Made by a program: the position numbers and the translations under genes. Below, one piece after another: positions 45,696 to 54,720 of a stretch of 64,000 nt of DNA (its first letter is position 1; each line of letters starts with the position of its first letter). Origin of the DNA: Bacillus sp. B1-b2 (GTDB lineage Bacteria > Bacillota > Bacilli > Bacillales > Cytobacillaceae). The stretch is taken from assembly GCF_009183415.1 (NCBI RefSeq), contig NZ_WEHU01000005.1, positions 1 through 64,000 on the forward strand. Reading direction: 5' to 3'. Below the pieces are notes generated by a model. It was given only the letters and a program-made list of their open reading frames with translations, was not told the DNA's origin and did no database searches.

Positions 45696-45791
45696 CTATA
45701 TTTTCTCCTTTGTCTAAAATAAACTTGGTATGGAAAAGATATGACGAATCTCTACACTTTATGACAGTTTATAGCATGAAAAAGACGAAAT

Positions 45792-45832
45792 AAAAAAGGC
45801 AGTATCAAGGGTACTTGATACTGCCTAGTTTT
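45792..45832 (-). terminator. terminator of plsY
   Basis: On the minus strand, AGGCAGTATCAA pairs with TTGATACTGCCT over a 6-base loop, then a T-run. Confidence 0.9.
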
Positions 45833-45841
45833 AAATCAAAA

Positions 45842-46444
45842 TTACAACCAGCTTATTTTAGGTTCTGTTTTATTCATAATTCTTTTAATATTAGCTCGAT
45901 GACGATAAATGACAAAAATAGTTAATAAGGCCATGATTACCATCAATAATTTATCATCCCATAATATAAGGGTATAAATAAATCCACATATTCCTGCAAT
46001 CATGGAAGATAATGAAACATACTTGGATATGTATAGAGCAAGGAAGAAAACAGCCAGGATAATGATAAATAGTAACGGCTCGTGTCCAAGCAGAATTCCA
46101 GCTGAAGTAGCAACAGCTTTACCACCTTTGAATCCAGCAAAAATAGGATACATATGACCAATAACGGCAAAAACTCCAAATATGAGAGGATTTATATTAA
46201 TCTCTATTCCCCATAATGAGGTAACGATTAATGGAAGTAAGCAAGCTAAGGTTCCTTTTAATATGTCAGAGATGGTAACAGCAAATCCAGCTTTTTTGCC
46301 TAATACACGAAAAGTATTAGTGCCTCCAAGATTCCCACTTCCATGTTCTCTTATATCTTTATTGTAAAATGCTTTACCTATAATTAAACCCGAGGGAATA
46401 GATCCGAGTAGATAAGCTAGTACAATTAATAGTCCAATAATCAT
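45842..46444 (-). CDS. plsY: glycerol-3-phosphate acyltransferase PlsY
   Basis: This 200-residue membrane enzyme acylates glycerol-3-phosphate using acyl-phosphate, the first step of phospholipid synthesis. It has hydrophobic segments with the conserved [29 protein letters not shown] and [15 protein letters not shown] motifs. It was formerly YneS in B. subtilis, next to yneR. The start is the ATG at 46444 (MIIGLL) behind GAAGGAGC; the upstream ATG is part of that site. In many relatives it precedes parE, which is not seen here. Confidence 0.95.
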   Translation of the reverse strand: MIIGLLIVLAYLLGSIPSGLIIGKAFYNKDIREHGSGNLGGTNTFRVLGKKAGFAVTISDILKGTLACLLPLIVTSLWGIEININPLIFGVFAVIGHMYPIFAGFKGGKAVATSAGILLGHEPLLFIIILAVFFLALYISKYVSLSSMIAGICGFIYTLILWDDKLLMVIMALLTIFVIYRHRANIKRIMNKTEPKISWL

Positions 46445-46669
46445 TGTTTTTAGCTCCTTCATAATATGTAAAAATATAATTCGCTCATATATTGTATCAT
46501 GTATTAGAAGAAACTCATCATTTTTTCAAAAAAAAATACTGATTATCACCTAATTATATGCTATTTACAAAAAAGATTTAGATTTAAAGAGCTATTACTT
46601 ATCAGCCTATTTAATAAATGCTAATATGAAATAAATGACTTACTAGTGAATGATGTGGAGGATGAGAAG

Positions 46670-47815
46670 ATGAAAACTCTATTGAATAATGATGACTTGG
46701 AACATCGGTTGGACATACTTAGTGAAATGGCAAAAAACTTTGCAAGGAGAGCAAAAGAGGTGGATGAAAGCAGCTCCTTTCCATATGAAAATATGAAAGA
46801 GTTAAAACAGTCTGGATACACCACTTTATCCATTCCCAAAACATATGGTGGAAAGGAAATATCCTTATATGAGTTAGTTCGGTTCCAAGAGGTCATTGCA
46901 CAAGGAGATGGTGCAACTGCACTATCAATAGGATGGCATATGGGGGTTGTCAGAAATATAAACGAAGCGGATTGGGACGAATCAGTTAAAGTAGAAGTTT
47001 ATAAGCAATTGGTGGAAGGAGCACTCATAAATAGTGCTGCAACAGAACCTCAAACAGGTAGCCCAACAAGAGGGGGGAAGCCGCAAACTGTAGCTACTAA
47101 GAAACAAGATACATGGGTTATAAATGGTCATAAATCTTTTACAACGATGTCACCTGTGCTTGATTATTTTTTAGTAACAGCATCTATTGAAGGTTCTAAT
47201 GATGTCGGTAATTTCCTTATACCAAAAGATTCTAATGGAATTCAAATAGAAGAAACATGGGATAGTATTGCTTTAAAGGGAACAGGAAGTCATGATGTGT
47301 TTTTTCATGACGTAATTATTCCAGATAGATACTTTGTTGAAAAAGTAAGCAAAAATAAAAAGATAAATCCTTGGTTACTTCATATACCAGCCTGTTATCT
47401 TGGTATTGCAGGTGCTGCTCAAAGAGAAGCAGTTCAATTTGCAAATTCCTACTCTCCTAACAGTATTAATGGAACAATAGCCACAATCCCAAGTGTAAGA
47501 ACGAAAGTGGGAGAAATGGAATTGAAGATGCAAGTAGCTAAACACTTCTTATATTCAGTATGTAAAAAATGGGATTGTGCTGATACAGATCAACAAGCTA
47601 TTCTATTACCTGAATTAAGTGCGGCAAAGTTATTTGTCACTAATACTGCCATTGAAGTAGTAGATGTAGCAATGAGAATAGTTGGTGCTAGAAGCTTATC
47701 AGCTAAAAGTCCGCTACAAAGATATTATCGAGATGTAAGAGCAGGTTTACATAATCCCCCGATGGATGATATGACCATAGAGCAACTTGCTAATAAGTCC
47801 TTCTCAGAATTTTAA
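46670..47815 (+). CDS. acyl-CoA dehydrogenase family protein
   Basis: This 381-residue flavoprotein has the N-terminal helical domain (RLDILSEMAKNFARRA), the FAD and substrate beta domain (ATEPQTGSPTRGG, WVINGHKSFTT) and a C-terminal helical domain (VVDVAMRIVGARSL...SPLQRYYRDVRAGLHNPP). It resembles the branch that includes short or unusual acyl substrates and DszC-like monooxygenases; the exact substrate is unknown. The ATG at 46670 follows GTGGAGG. It stands alone, without an etfAB or thiolase neighbour. Confidence 0.85.
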   Translation: MKTLLNNDDLEHRLDILSEMAKNFARRAKEVDESSSFPYENMKELKQSGYTTLSIPKTYGGKEISLYELVRFQEVIAQGDGATALSIGWHMGVVRNINEADWDESVKVEVYKQLVEGALINSAATEPQTGSPTRGGKPQTVATKKQDTWVINGHKSFTTMSPVLDYFLVTASIEGSNDVGNFLIPKDSNGIQIEETWDSIALKGTGSHDVFFHDVIIPDRYFVEKVSKNKKINPWLLHIPACYLGIAGAAQREAVQFANSYSPNSINGTIATIPSVRTKVGEMELKMQVAKHFLYSVCKKWDCADTDQQAILLPELSAAKLFVTNTAIEVVDVAMRIVGARSLSAKSPLQRYYRDVRAGLHNPPMDDMTIEQLANKSFSEF

Positions 47816-47821
47816 TAAAAA

Positions 47822-47865
47822 ATAGAGTTGCCATGTCTATTATGATTGATTGGCAACTCTTATTG
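47822..47865 (+). terminator. terminator of the acyl-CoA dehydrogenase gene
   Basis: AGAGTTGCCA pairs with TGGCAACTCT over a 17-base loop, then a T-rich tail. It also ends the minus-strand micro-gene at 47870. Confidence 0.75.
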
Positions 47866-47869
47866 TATC

Positions 47870-48040
47870 TTAACTAGCTTTATCCCATTCTTTCTTTTTC
47901 TTTCTCGTCTGATATACCTCTTTTATTTTACTTTCCCATTTGAATGGTCCATTAAAAAACCTTTTTAAACCGAGAATTACTGTTTCTTCCACAATGATAA
48001 GACTGACGATAGTAATACCTATAAAAGTAATTATGTTCAT
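47870..48040 (-). CDS. small single-pass membrane protein
   Basis: This is a 56-residue protein with an N-terminal hydrophobic helix (NIITFIGITIVSLIIVEETVILG) and a basic tail (YQTRKKKKEWDKAS). The ATG at 48040 follows AAAGGTGTG, a usable ribosome binding site. Its reading frame is clean and its composition is that of a real membrane protein. I do not recognise the family. It is convergent with the acyl-CoA dehydrogenase. Confidence 0.6.
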   Translation of the reverse strand: MNIITFIGITIVSLIIVEETVILGLKRFFNGPFKWESKIKEVYQTRKKKKEWDKAS

Positions 48041-48424
48041 CACACCTTTACTTGTGTTAAGATTTCATCCAATAAGTACCAATTCTATTTAATGAAGTCA
48101 TTTTCCTTTAATTTTATGAAATCAATAAGAAAAAAGACTTTATTAGCTGGTAATAAAATGAAAATTGATAATATTTATGTAATCAATCCTTTGAAGAAGA
48201 GGATATACCGCTATAAAACGGTGCTTTCAAAGAGCTAAACATTTTATTTTTTCTAGCATTCTCTATGTCTCTGTTCGTGCATTTCTTATTAGCACAGGTG
48301 TAGGTAAAGTTTTGTTCCTGGTTATATATTGAAAATAATTTTTCAAATCAGCGAGAATACGCTTACATTTCGAGTTGGCTAACATAGTATATAGTAAAAT
48401 AATAGTATGTTAGGAGAATGGAAT
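48041..48424. other. intergenic region
   Basis: AT-rich DNA between two micro-genes. A weak inverted repeat (TTTGAA near 48188 with TTCAAA near 48227) is present. I see no other gene or promoter with confidence. Confidence 0.4.
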
Positions 48425-48502
48425 ATGATTTTTGAACAGCTTCCTTTTTTGGTTTGGATATTATATTACCTATTTTATATCATCACAATACCTAATGGGT
48501 AA
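48425..48502 (+). CDS. possible 25-residue hydrophobic micro-protein
   Basis: A frame of 25 codons (MIFEQLPFLVWILYYLFYIIT...) follows AGGAG by 8 bases. The peptide is almost entirely hydrophobic, like toxin or regulatory membrane peptides. There is no terminator or antisense partner visible. Expression is unproven. Confidence 0.35.
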   Translation: MIFEQLPFLVWILYYLFYIITIPNG

Positions 48503-48625
48503 GGATAAACGTTTATATATTTATCTATAAAAAACCTATTTTCGCTCCAATTAACCTATTTTAAGACCGTTTTTTATCTAAATTTATATAATGAAATAAA
48601 GAGCGTATGAAAAGTAGGGATAATT

Positions 48626-49321
48626 ATGAAGATTATTTGTTTTGGAGATAGCTTAACTAGAGGTGTTACCTATGTGAAAGGGAGAGTGAGAATTCTAAAA
48701 GAAAATTATCCTGCTCTCCTCGAAAGAAAGTTATTATCCTCTTACTCAGAAGACCTCGTTATTCTAAATAAGGGAGTTTTTAATGATAACTCTCATTTAT
48801 TAATAAAGCGATTGGAAAAAGATGTGATTTCACATAAACCAGACTATGTACTAATAAATATAGGAGGGAATGACTGTAATTTTAACTGGCCTGAAGTTGT
48901 AAAGGACCCTAACAACTCTCATATGCCTATCGTTTCGATTCATGATTACTTAGCGAATGTAAGGAAAATAATCACAACGCTTAAAGAATTCAATATTAAA
49001 CCGGTCATTATCACATTACCTCCTCTTAATCCTGTAAAATACTATAAGTTTCTTGCAAGTCAAAATGGGACAAGTATTAGTCATTGGATTTGTTCTTGCG
49101 GCGGCATTGAGTATTGGCATAGCTTATATAACACTCATTTAAATAGCTTAATAAAGGAACTGCACTTAGAGTGTATTGACATTCGTGAGGGATTGATGAA
49201 AGTTGTTGATTATCAGGAGTTATTTAGTGAGGATGGTATTCATTTAAATCAACAAGGATACAATGAAATGAGCGAAATTATTTATACGAATTTAGAAAAA
49301 ATAATTCATACTAACTCATAG
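48626..49321 (+). CDS. SGNH/GDSL family hydrolase
   Basis: This is a 231-residue esterase-like protein with no signal peptide. The blocks of the family are visible: block I GDSLTRG with nucleophile Ser9, block III GGNDCN with Gly/Asn, and block V DGIHLNQQGY with the Asp-His pair. It acts on an ester or acetyl group of unknown substrate. The region also has a CSCGG cysteine-glycine motif (about 153-157), unusual for the family. The ATG follows GTAGGGATAA, a weak ribosome binding site. Monocistronic, with a hairpin after it. Confidence 0.85.
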   Translation: MKIICFGDSLTRGVTYVKGRVRILKENYPALLERKLLSSYSEDLVILNKGVFNDNSHLLIKRLEKDVISHKPDYVLINIGGNDCNFNWPEVVKDPNNSHMPIVSIHDYLANVRKIITTLKEFNIKPVIITLPPLNPVKYYKFLASQNGTSISHWICSCGGIEYWHSLYNTHLNSLIKELHLECIDIREGLMKVVDYQELFSEDGIHLNQQGYNEMSEIIYTNLEKIIHTNS

Positions 49322-49343
49322 GGAATTCTATTGATCAATTAAA

Positions 49344-49373
49344 GGGCACTGAGAAACACATTTTTAGTGTCCC
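49344..49373 (+). terminator. hairpin after the SGNH hydrolase gene
   Basis: GGGCACT pairs with AGTGTCCC across a 15-base loop. The T-run is weak. Confidence 0.5.
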
Positions 49374-49509
49374 TAATCGGACTTAGTATCCATCCGTCCT
49401 TTTAATATTTTGTTATTGGAATAAAAAGTTTCTTCAAATTTTTGTATAATTACTATATGATGGAAGTAACAAACTTGTTATAACTAGGTAGATTTCGGAG
49501 GAAGAACAC

Positions 49510-50079
49510 ATGAGTACCATGTATGAAAAGATAATAGAGGTTTTAGAAAAACAAGGACCAACTAATCTTGTAAACTTATATGAAGAGTTAAATAGACAAT
49601 GTAAAGATAGAGACCATCAAGAATCCACCATAGCTATGTCATCTATTAAGTCCGTGTTATCACGAAAAAAAGATTTATTTCATGTAAATGAAGATATTGT
49701 TTCCATTAATCCCGAAAAAGAAATTAAAAAACTAATTATAGAATATAGAAAAAATTCATACCAGACTTTTAGTATTCATATTGATTTTTTTAGAGAATCA
49801 TATGTTATACAAGAATGGAGTCTTCGTCGAATAGTGTCACCACCAGTTTTTAAGAATGTTCAGCCAGAGCAATATAAATTATTAAAAAGAGACCTGTATC
49901 GCTTAAAAGTATGGGATTGGGAAAAGGAGAATATCATAGATGCTGCCTTTATCATACACTTACAAACACTAAATTCTACTTATACTTACAAAAGTCATGA
50001 GCTAGAAACAGATAAATGGAAGCAAATGAAAAAAATTCTCTCTATTTTTACTGACTTAGATCGCTTAAATAGTATCTAG
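49510..50079 (+). CDS. hypothetical protein with N-terminal winged-helix-like domain
   Basis: This 189-residue hydrophilic protein has an N-terminal 65-residue part with a HARE-HTH or RpoE-like pattern: IEVLEKQGPTNLVNLYEEL, then SSIKSVLSRKKDLFHVNEDIVSI. The second half is rich in aromatic residues (YVIQEWSLRRIVSPPVF, KVWDWEKENIID) and is not recognised. The ATG at 49510 follows CGGAGGAAG. A DNA- or RNA-binding role is possible but not shown. It stands alone. Confidence 0.65.
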   Translation: MSTMYEKIIEVLEKQGPTNLVNLYEELNRQCKDRDHQESTIAMSSIKSVLSRKKDLFHVNEDIVSINPEKEIKKLIIEYRKNSYQTFSIHIDFFRESYVIQEWSLRRIVSPPVFKNVQPEQYKLLKRDLYRLKVWDWEKENIIDAAFIIHLQTLNSTYTYKSHELETDKWKQMKKILSIFTDLDRLNSI

Positions 50080-50203
50080 AAAAATAAATGAGATAACAGT
50101 AACTAAAAAGATTAAAGAAATCCTTTAAGATAGCAGGATTGTCGTTGTGGATAGTACATTTTCCATGGATTACAATAAGTGGCAATCTTATTGTTCCTTT
50201 CAT
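50048..50203 (-). CDS. possible small ORF with good ribosome binding site
   Basis: A 51-codon frame (MKGTIRLPLIVIHGKCTIHND...) starts at the ATG at 50203, 9 bases behind AGGAGAGG. It overlaps the 3' end of the gene on the plus strand by about 30 bases. The composition of its second half is not strongly protein-like. It may be chance. Confidence 0.3.
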   Translation of the reverse strand: MKGTIRLPLIVIHGKCTIHNDNPAILKDFFNLFSYCYLIYFSRYYLSDLSQ

Positions 50204-50309
50204 TGTGTATATTCCTCTCCTATTCTCCAAAAAAGCAAAATCATTTTTTCAAGATAAAAATGATTTTGCTTTTAACTGCTTGGATACTCCTAGCTATCCC
50301 ATTTAAAGC

Positions 50310-51095
50310 TTATGATCTGTGCATTGTCCATAATCCAATATCCTTAAAACCAATTTTTTTATATAGTTTCCCTGCATTTGGATTGTCGTAAAATAAGCAT
50401 ACATAATTCTTTTCTTTAAGCACTTCATTTACAAGTGCTTTCATTACCTTACTTGCTAAGCCTTGATTGCGATAGTCTTTATGGGTGCAAACTCCTACAA
50501 TCATCGCAGATTGAGAATTTTCTGCTGTAGTAGAAGCAACAGAAAGTAATTCTTTGTTTTCTCCCTCTATATAAAAACTTCTACCCGTCTTTGTTTCAAA
50601 TGCTTTCTGTTTCATTGCTTTTCTATCTTCTGAAGGATGAAATTCATCAATGGAATCTTCTAGTTTAATAATTCTTGAAATGTCCTCTATAGAAGCAATT
50701 TCAACTTCATCAAAAGAAGGTGATGAGATGGAATCACATTGAGCAAAATAGGTGATTTTTTTTGCTCCTAAATATAGGTCACTTTGATTTTCAAACCTTT
50801 CAATAAGTTCTGTTTTTCCAGAAAGCTGTATAGGTTGTTTTCCTTGTTTTAAAAGAGTAGAAAATCCTTCAACATCGAAATTATCTTTGTCTTGACTATA
50901 GAATATGTAACTATCATAGAATTTAAGTAAAACGGCCGTTAATTCATTATTCCGCCATTCTCCCCATAACTTTTGGAAAGATGTATCATACCCAAATGCT
51001 TCTATATCCCCGATAATAAAAAGATTGATAGATGCCTCTTTTAATAAAAAGGGAAACAAGGAATCATGATCTTGTTTCGTTAACTGTCTTATCAT
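50310..51095 (-). CDS. GNAT family N-acetyltransferase
   Basis: This protein of about 261 residues has two parts. A diverged N-terminal half (IRQLTKQDHDSLFPFLLKEASIN) leads to a C-terminal GNAT domain with AMIVGVCTHKDYRNQGLASKVM (the acetyl-CoA loop R-x-x-G-x-A) and NYVCLFYDNPNAGKLYKKIGF. The substrate is unknown. The preferred start is the ATG at 51095 (MIRQL) rather than 51113, since the protein then begins with a normal strand. It stands alone. Confidence 0.8.
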   Translation of the reverse strand: MIRQLTKQDHDSLFPFLLKEASINLFIIGDIEAFGYDTSFQKLWGEWRNNELTAVLLKFYDSYIFYSQDKDNFDVEGFSTLLKQGKQPIQLSGKTELIERFENQSDLYLGAKKITYFAQCDSISSPSFDEVEIASIEDISRIIKLEDSIDEFHPSEDRKAMKQKAFETKTGRSFYIEGENKELLSVASTTAENSQSAMIVGVCTHKDYRNQGLASKVMKALVNEVLKEKNYVCLFYDNPNAGKLYKKIGFKDIGLWTMHRS

Positions 51096-51276
51096 TACAA
51101 TACCCACTTTCATTTATATTAATTGTTAGTGTAACATAATGAATTACTATATAATAGGGAAAATTTTGAATTTTTGAAGTGGAGTATTAAAGGGGGGAAT
51201 CGGATGTATCAGGCAACTTGTAGTAGGAGGGAGAGAAAGTAGCTATCCACAATAGGAAGAAGTTTTACCCTAATAA

Positions 51277-51310
51277 AACAGAGCTTGAAGGGGCACTTCA
51301 AAGCTCTGTT
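51277..51310. terminator. terminator of the metIC operon
   Basis: AACAGAGCTTGAAG pairs with CTTCAAAGCTCTGTT, a strong stem with one bulge about 70 bases after metC on the minus strand. A perfect T-run is missing. Confidence 0.6.
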
Positions 51311-51378
51311 CAGGATAATGGAATATTTGTTTACATAATAAGGTTGCTATCTAGAATTCTATAAATCTGTGATTAGAT

Positions 51379-52560
51379 TTACTTGATAGTTTCACCTAAG
51401 TGTAATTCAGCTGTTTTCTGTAATGCTTGCTCAAAATCTTGGATAAGATCCTGAGGATTTTCTAATCCAACAGAAAGACGCAGAAGAGAATTAGTTATCC
51501 CGCGTTCTTGTCTTGCACTTGGGTCCATTGCAGCATGTGACATTTTGGCAGGATAAGAGAGAATAGATTCAACTGCACCTAAGCTAACAGCAAAAACGGG
51601 TAGCTTCACATGCTCAACAAAGGTTCTCATTACCTCCTCATTATGTAACTCAAAGGAGAAAACAGCACCTGGACTTTTTGCTTGTTTTGTTTGAATTTCA
51701 AATTGAGGATGATCTTCAAATCCAGGATAATATACGTTTTTTATTAATGGGTGATTACGTAAGTATTCAGCTACTAATCTTGCAGCCTCACAAGAATGCT
51801 TCATTCTAACATGTAATGTTTTGATTCCTCTTAATAGCAACCAGCAATCTTGCACACCTAAGACAGCACCAAAGGAATTCTGTAAAGACCATAATCTTTC
51901 TCCAAGTTTCTCGTCTTTAACTACTGCTACACCTGCAATTACATCGCTATGTCCAGATAAAAACTTTGTAGCACTATGTAATACAATATCTGCACCTAAG
52001 TTCAAGGGCTTTTGTAAGGCAGGTGTTAAAAAGGTATTATCCACGAATGTTAATGCATCATGCTTTTTAGCTAGTTTGCTAATAGCTTCGATATCCGTTA
52101 CTTTTAAAAGTGGATTAGAAGGTGTTTCAATATAAAATAATGCCGTATTAGGTAAGATAGCTTTTTCTACCTCATCAATGTTTGTCATATCTACGAATGT
52201 ATGTTCAATACCAAATCTATTTAGAACAGTAGTAACCATTCGATAGGTTCCTCCATATACATCCTCAGAAATAATAACATGATCTCCTTGAGAAAGTAGT
52301 AGGAAGGCTGTAGAGATTGCTGCCATTCCTGAAGAAAAAGCAAATGCTCTAGAGCCGTCTTCTAAATCTGCTACTACTTCTTCTAACGCTTCTCTTGTTG
52401 GGTTTAAGCTTCTACTATAATCATATTTTCCAAATTTATCGATATCCTTTTGATGAAAGGTGGATGCATGCTGAATAGGAACACTAACAGCACCAGTTTC
52501 TGGATCAAATTTATGTTTGTTATGAAGTAGCTTTGTTTCAAAGGAATATTCAGAACTCAT
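51379..52560 (-). CDS. metC: cystathionine beta-lyase MetC
   Basis: This 393-residue Cys/Met-metabolism PLP enzyme cleaves cystathionine to homocysteine. It has YDYSRSLNPTREALE, AFSSGMAAIS, the cofactor region VDNTFLTPALQKPLNLGADIVLHSATKFLSGHSD with the PLP lysine, and SLGAVESILSYPAKMSHA. It overlaps the upstream metI by 4 bases, the same order as metIC of B. subtilis. The operon is preceded by an S-box riboswitch. The family does not distinguish beta-lyase from gamma-lyase by motif alone; operon position decides. Confidence 0.92.
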   Translation of the reverse strand: MSSEYSFETKLLHNKHKFDPETGAVSVPIQHASTFHQKDIDKFGKYDYSRSLNPTREALEEVVADLEDGSRAFAFSSGMAAISTAFLLLSQGDHVIISEDVYGGTYRMVTTVLNRFGIEHTFVDMTNIDEVEKAILPNTALFYIETPSNPLLKVTDIEAISKLAKKHDALTFVDNTFLTPALQKPLNLGADIVLHSATKFLSGHSDVIAGVAVVKDEKLGERLWSLQNSFGAVLGVQDCWLLLRGIKTLHVRMKHSCEAARLVAEYLRNHPLIKNVYYPGFEDHPQFEIQTKQAKSPGAVFSFELHNEEVMRTFVEHVKLPVFAVSLGAVESILSYPAKMSHAAMDPSARQERGITNSLLRLSVGLENPQDLIQDFEQALQKTAELHLGETIK

Positions 52561-53678
52561 ATTGTTACCTCCCTTGCAATACCTTTAGAGATAGAAAAAG
52601 CTTTATCTAGATCTTTAATTAAATCATTTGCATTTTCGATTCCTACGGAGAAGCGTAATAAGCGATTACAGACTCCGTTTTCTATTCTAATTGCTTCAGG
52701 TATATCTGCATGTGTTTGAGTTGCAGGATAAGTAATAAAGCTCTCTACACCACCAAGACTTTCAGCAAAGGAAATTAATGTTAAGCTTTGTAGAAATGGA
52801 TTTACCCATGTTTCATCCTGAATACGGAAGGAAATCATTCCACCTCTGCCTGGATAAAGCACATCCGTTACAGCGCTATTTTCTTCAAGAAAAGCACAAA
52901 GAATTTTAGCATTCTCTTCATGTTTTTCCATTCTCAACGCTAAAGTTTTCATCCCTCTCATTAATAACCAGGAATCAAATGGACTTAGCACAGCTCCAGC
53001 TGAATTATGGTGAAGAGCTAATTCATCGCAAATTTCTTTGCCTTTTGCAACAATTAACCCAGCTAATACATCATTATGTCCACCCAAATATTTTGTGGCA
53101 CTATGAATAACAATATCAGCTCCAAGACGAATTGGTTGTTGAATGATTGGAGTATAGAAAGTATTATCAACAATAAGAAGGATATTGTTTTCTTTTGCTA
53201 TGGAAGCAACTTCATTTATATCTGCTTGTTCCATTAGAGGATTAGTTGGTGTTTCAAGAAAGATAGCTTTTGTATGCTCCGAAATGGCTGATTGTAGTTC
53301 CTCACTACACGAAGTATCGATATAAGTACACTTTAATCCCCATTTTTTAAAACCTTGCTCTAATAATCGGTAAGTACCTCCATATAAATCTTTGGAAATA
53401 ATCCATTCATCTCCACTTTGAAAAAGAGAAAGTATAGTTTGGATAGCCGCCATTCCAGAGCTACATGCAAAACCACGATCTCCACCTTCAAGGTCTGCGA
53501 TTGCCTTTTCTAAAATCTCTCTTGTAGGGTTACCAGTTCGCGTATAATCATATCCTGTAGATTCACCAATTCCAGCATGGCGGTAAGCAGTGGAGAAATA
53601 AACAGGTGGATTAACACTTCCTGTCGTTGTTTCACTTCTATTTCCAATTTGAGCTAATTTTGTTTCTACATTATACAT
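52557..53678 (-). CDS. metI: cystathionine gamma-synthase / O-acetylhomoserine thiolyase MetI
   Basis: This 373-residue PLP enzyme of the same family makes cystathionine from an activated homoserine and cysteine. It has YDYTRTGNPTREILE, AFLETPTNPL-type loop, IRLGADIVIHSATKYLGGHNDVLAG with the PLP lysine, and SLGGVESFITYPATQTHADIPE. It is first in the metIC operon, with an ATG at 53678 behind AAGGAG. SAM-dependent termination in the leader turns it off when SAM is ample. Its close likeness to MetC suggests duplication. Confidence 0.93.
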   Translation of the reverse strand: MYNVETKLAQIGNRSETTTGSVNPPVYFSTAYRHAGIGESTGYDYTRTGNPTREILEKAIADLEGGDRGFACSSGMAAIQTILSLFQSGDEWIISKDLYGGTYRLLEQGFKKWGLKCTYIDTSCSEELQSAISEHTKAIFLETPTNPLMEQADINEVASIAKENNILLIVDNTFYTPIIQQPIRLGADIVIHSATKYLGGHNDVLAGLIVAKGKEICDELALHHNSAGAVLSPFDSWLLMRGMKTLALRMEKHEENAKILCAFLEENSAVTDVLYPGRGGMISFRIQDETWVNPFLQSLTLISFAESLGGVESFITYPATQTHADIPEAIRIENGVCNRLLRFSVGIENANDLIKDLDKAFSISKGIAREVTI

Positions 53679-53765
53679 TTATAACACTCCTTATTCTTAT
53701 TTACTTAACACAGTTACTTTTCAAAGAGAGGTAGAGAAAGAAGGGGATGTCAAAAGCTATAGAAA

Positions 53766-53936
53766 TAAAAAAGTCTCCTTCGTTTTAAGAAGAAGACTTT
53801 TAGACTGTAAGCTTAGCCGTTCTTCTTATCTCTCAAGCATCCAGCTTGATGGAATTAGCACCTTTTCAGCTAATATTGCACTGAAGGTTGCTGAGGTTTC
53901 TTCGGGCCATTTCCCTCTACCTCTCTGGATAAGAAC
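53766..53936 (-). ncRNA. SAM-I (S-box) riboswitch with terminator
   Basis: On the minus strand, the conserved S-box core is complete: CTTATCCAGAGAGGTAGAG near the 5' end, GGCCCGAAGAAACCTCAGCAACC split over the next stem (short motifs CCGAAGAAACC and CAGCAACC), GGTGCTAATTCCATC, and GGATGCTTGAGAGATAAG closing helix P1. The aptamer covers about 53819-53936. A terminator hairpin with a T-run follows at about 53766-53803. It controls metIC in cis, off when SAM is high. Confidence 0.97.
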
Positions 53937-54049
53937 TCCTATGTAATTGTGTATAAATTTACTATATATTCACAAATATAGCAACCATTATTTTTTGAAT
54001 TCTTTATAAATTCGTTCATATTGGCATTTTTAGAGTATTATAATTTTTG

Positions 54050-54232
54050 TTAAAATTCTTCAATTAATTGAAAAACATCTACATCCATTTCGTGATCAGG
54101 ATTGGTTTTAGTATAGATTCGTGCCACTTTAGATTTTTCATCCACATTTTGAATGATTACTTTCTCTCCTTGATAACTAACATCAATAATCTCAGCTGCA
54201 TTCATTATTTCAATTGCTCTTCCAATATTCAT
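54050..54232 (-). CDS. sspH: small acid-soluble spore protein SspH
   Basis: This 60-residue protein starts MNIGRAIEIMNAAEIIDVSY and carries QNVDEKSKVARIY and a DHEMDVDVFQLIEE end, the SspH family pattern. SspH is a forespore protein. The ATG at 54232 follows AGGAGG; the frame open to 54262 is longer than the gene. A sigma-G-like promoter lies upstream at 54316-54345. A monocistronic gene next to the metIC leader. Confidence 0.92.
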   Translation of the reverse strand: MNIGRAIEIMNAAEIIDVSYQGEKVIIQNVDEKSKVARIYTKTNPDHEMDVDVFQLIEEF

Positions 54233-54315
54233 TATTATCCTCCTAAATATACCCGTTCTCAAGCTCCCTTATTTAATCCATTATAAATTTGAGAGTATGT
54301 ACAAGTTTCTATCTA

Positions 54316-54345
54316 TATAATTGGTAAATTTTAAGAAATTTATGC
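54316..54345 (-). promoter_or_regulatory. sigma-G type promoter of sspH
   Basis: On the minus strand, GCATA, 18 bases and AATTATA match the sigma-G consensus at all but one position of the -10. It lies about 85-110 bases before the start codon. Confidence 0.65.
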
Positions 54346-54497
54346 CCATTTTTTTCTTCTCATTAAATTTTAATGATTCTTTCATGCAATTTTCGAAACA
54401 GAGGTATACATTAATTTTATTAGTTAAGCACTTTGAACAATGGGGAAAAGGTATTTATCTTGTAAACAAGGACTTATATATTAGGGAGAGATGAATC

Positions 54498-54617
54498 ATG
54501 CATTATTTACGAGTAGCAATGATTATTTTTAGTTCTTTAACAGCAGCATCTTTATTTGGATTTCAAATTGTGGAAATGACACATTCTATCATGGACTCCA
54601 TCTTTCAAAAAAAATAA
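54498..54617 (+). CDS. 39-residue single-pass membrane protein
   Basis: An ATG at 54498 follows AGGGAGAG by 7 bases and opens a frame with one clear hydrophobic helix (VAMIIFSSLTAASLFGF) and a short polar end (MDSIFQKK). A good terminator follows at once, which supports a real transcription unit. The family is not recognised. It may be a regulatory or stress micro-protein. Confidence 0.6.
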   Translation: MHYLRVAMIIFSSLTAASLFGFQIVEMTHSIMDSIFQKK

Positions 54618-54624
54618 GGTTAAG

Positions 54625-54677
54625 ATCCCAATAGTCTTTTATGATTAATCTAAAGGCTATTGGGATTATGTCTTTTT
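54625..54677 (+). terminator. terminator of the 39-residue gene
   Basis: ATCCCAATAG pairs with CTATTGGGAT over a 22-base loop that contains a weaker inner stem (TCTTT / AAAGG), followed by a T-run. Confidence 0.75.
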
Positions 54678-54720
54678 TCATGTTAGAATAAAGGCTATCT
54701 TAATTTGTGAGCGTGATAAA

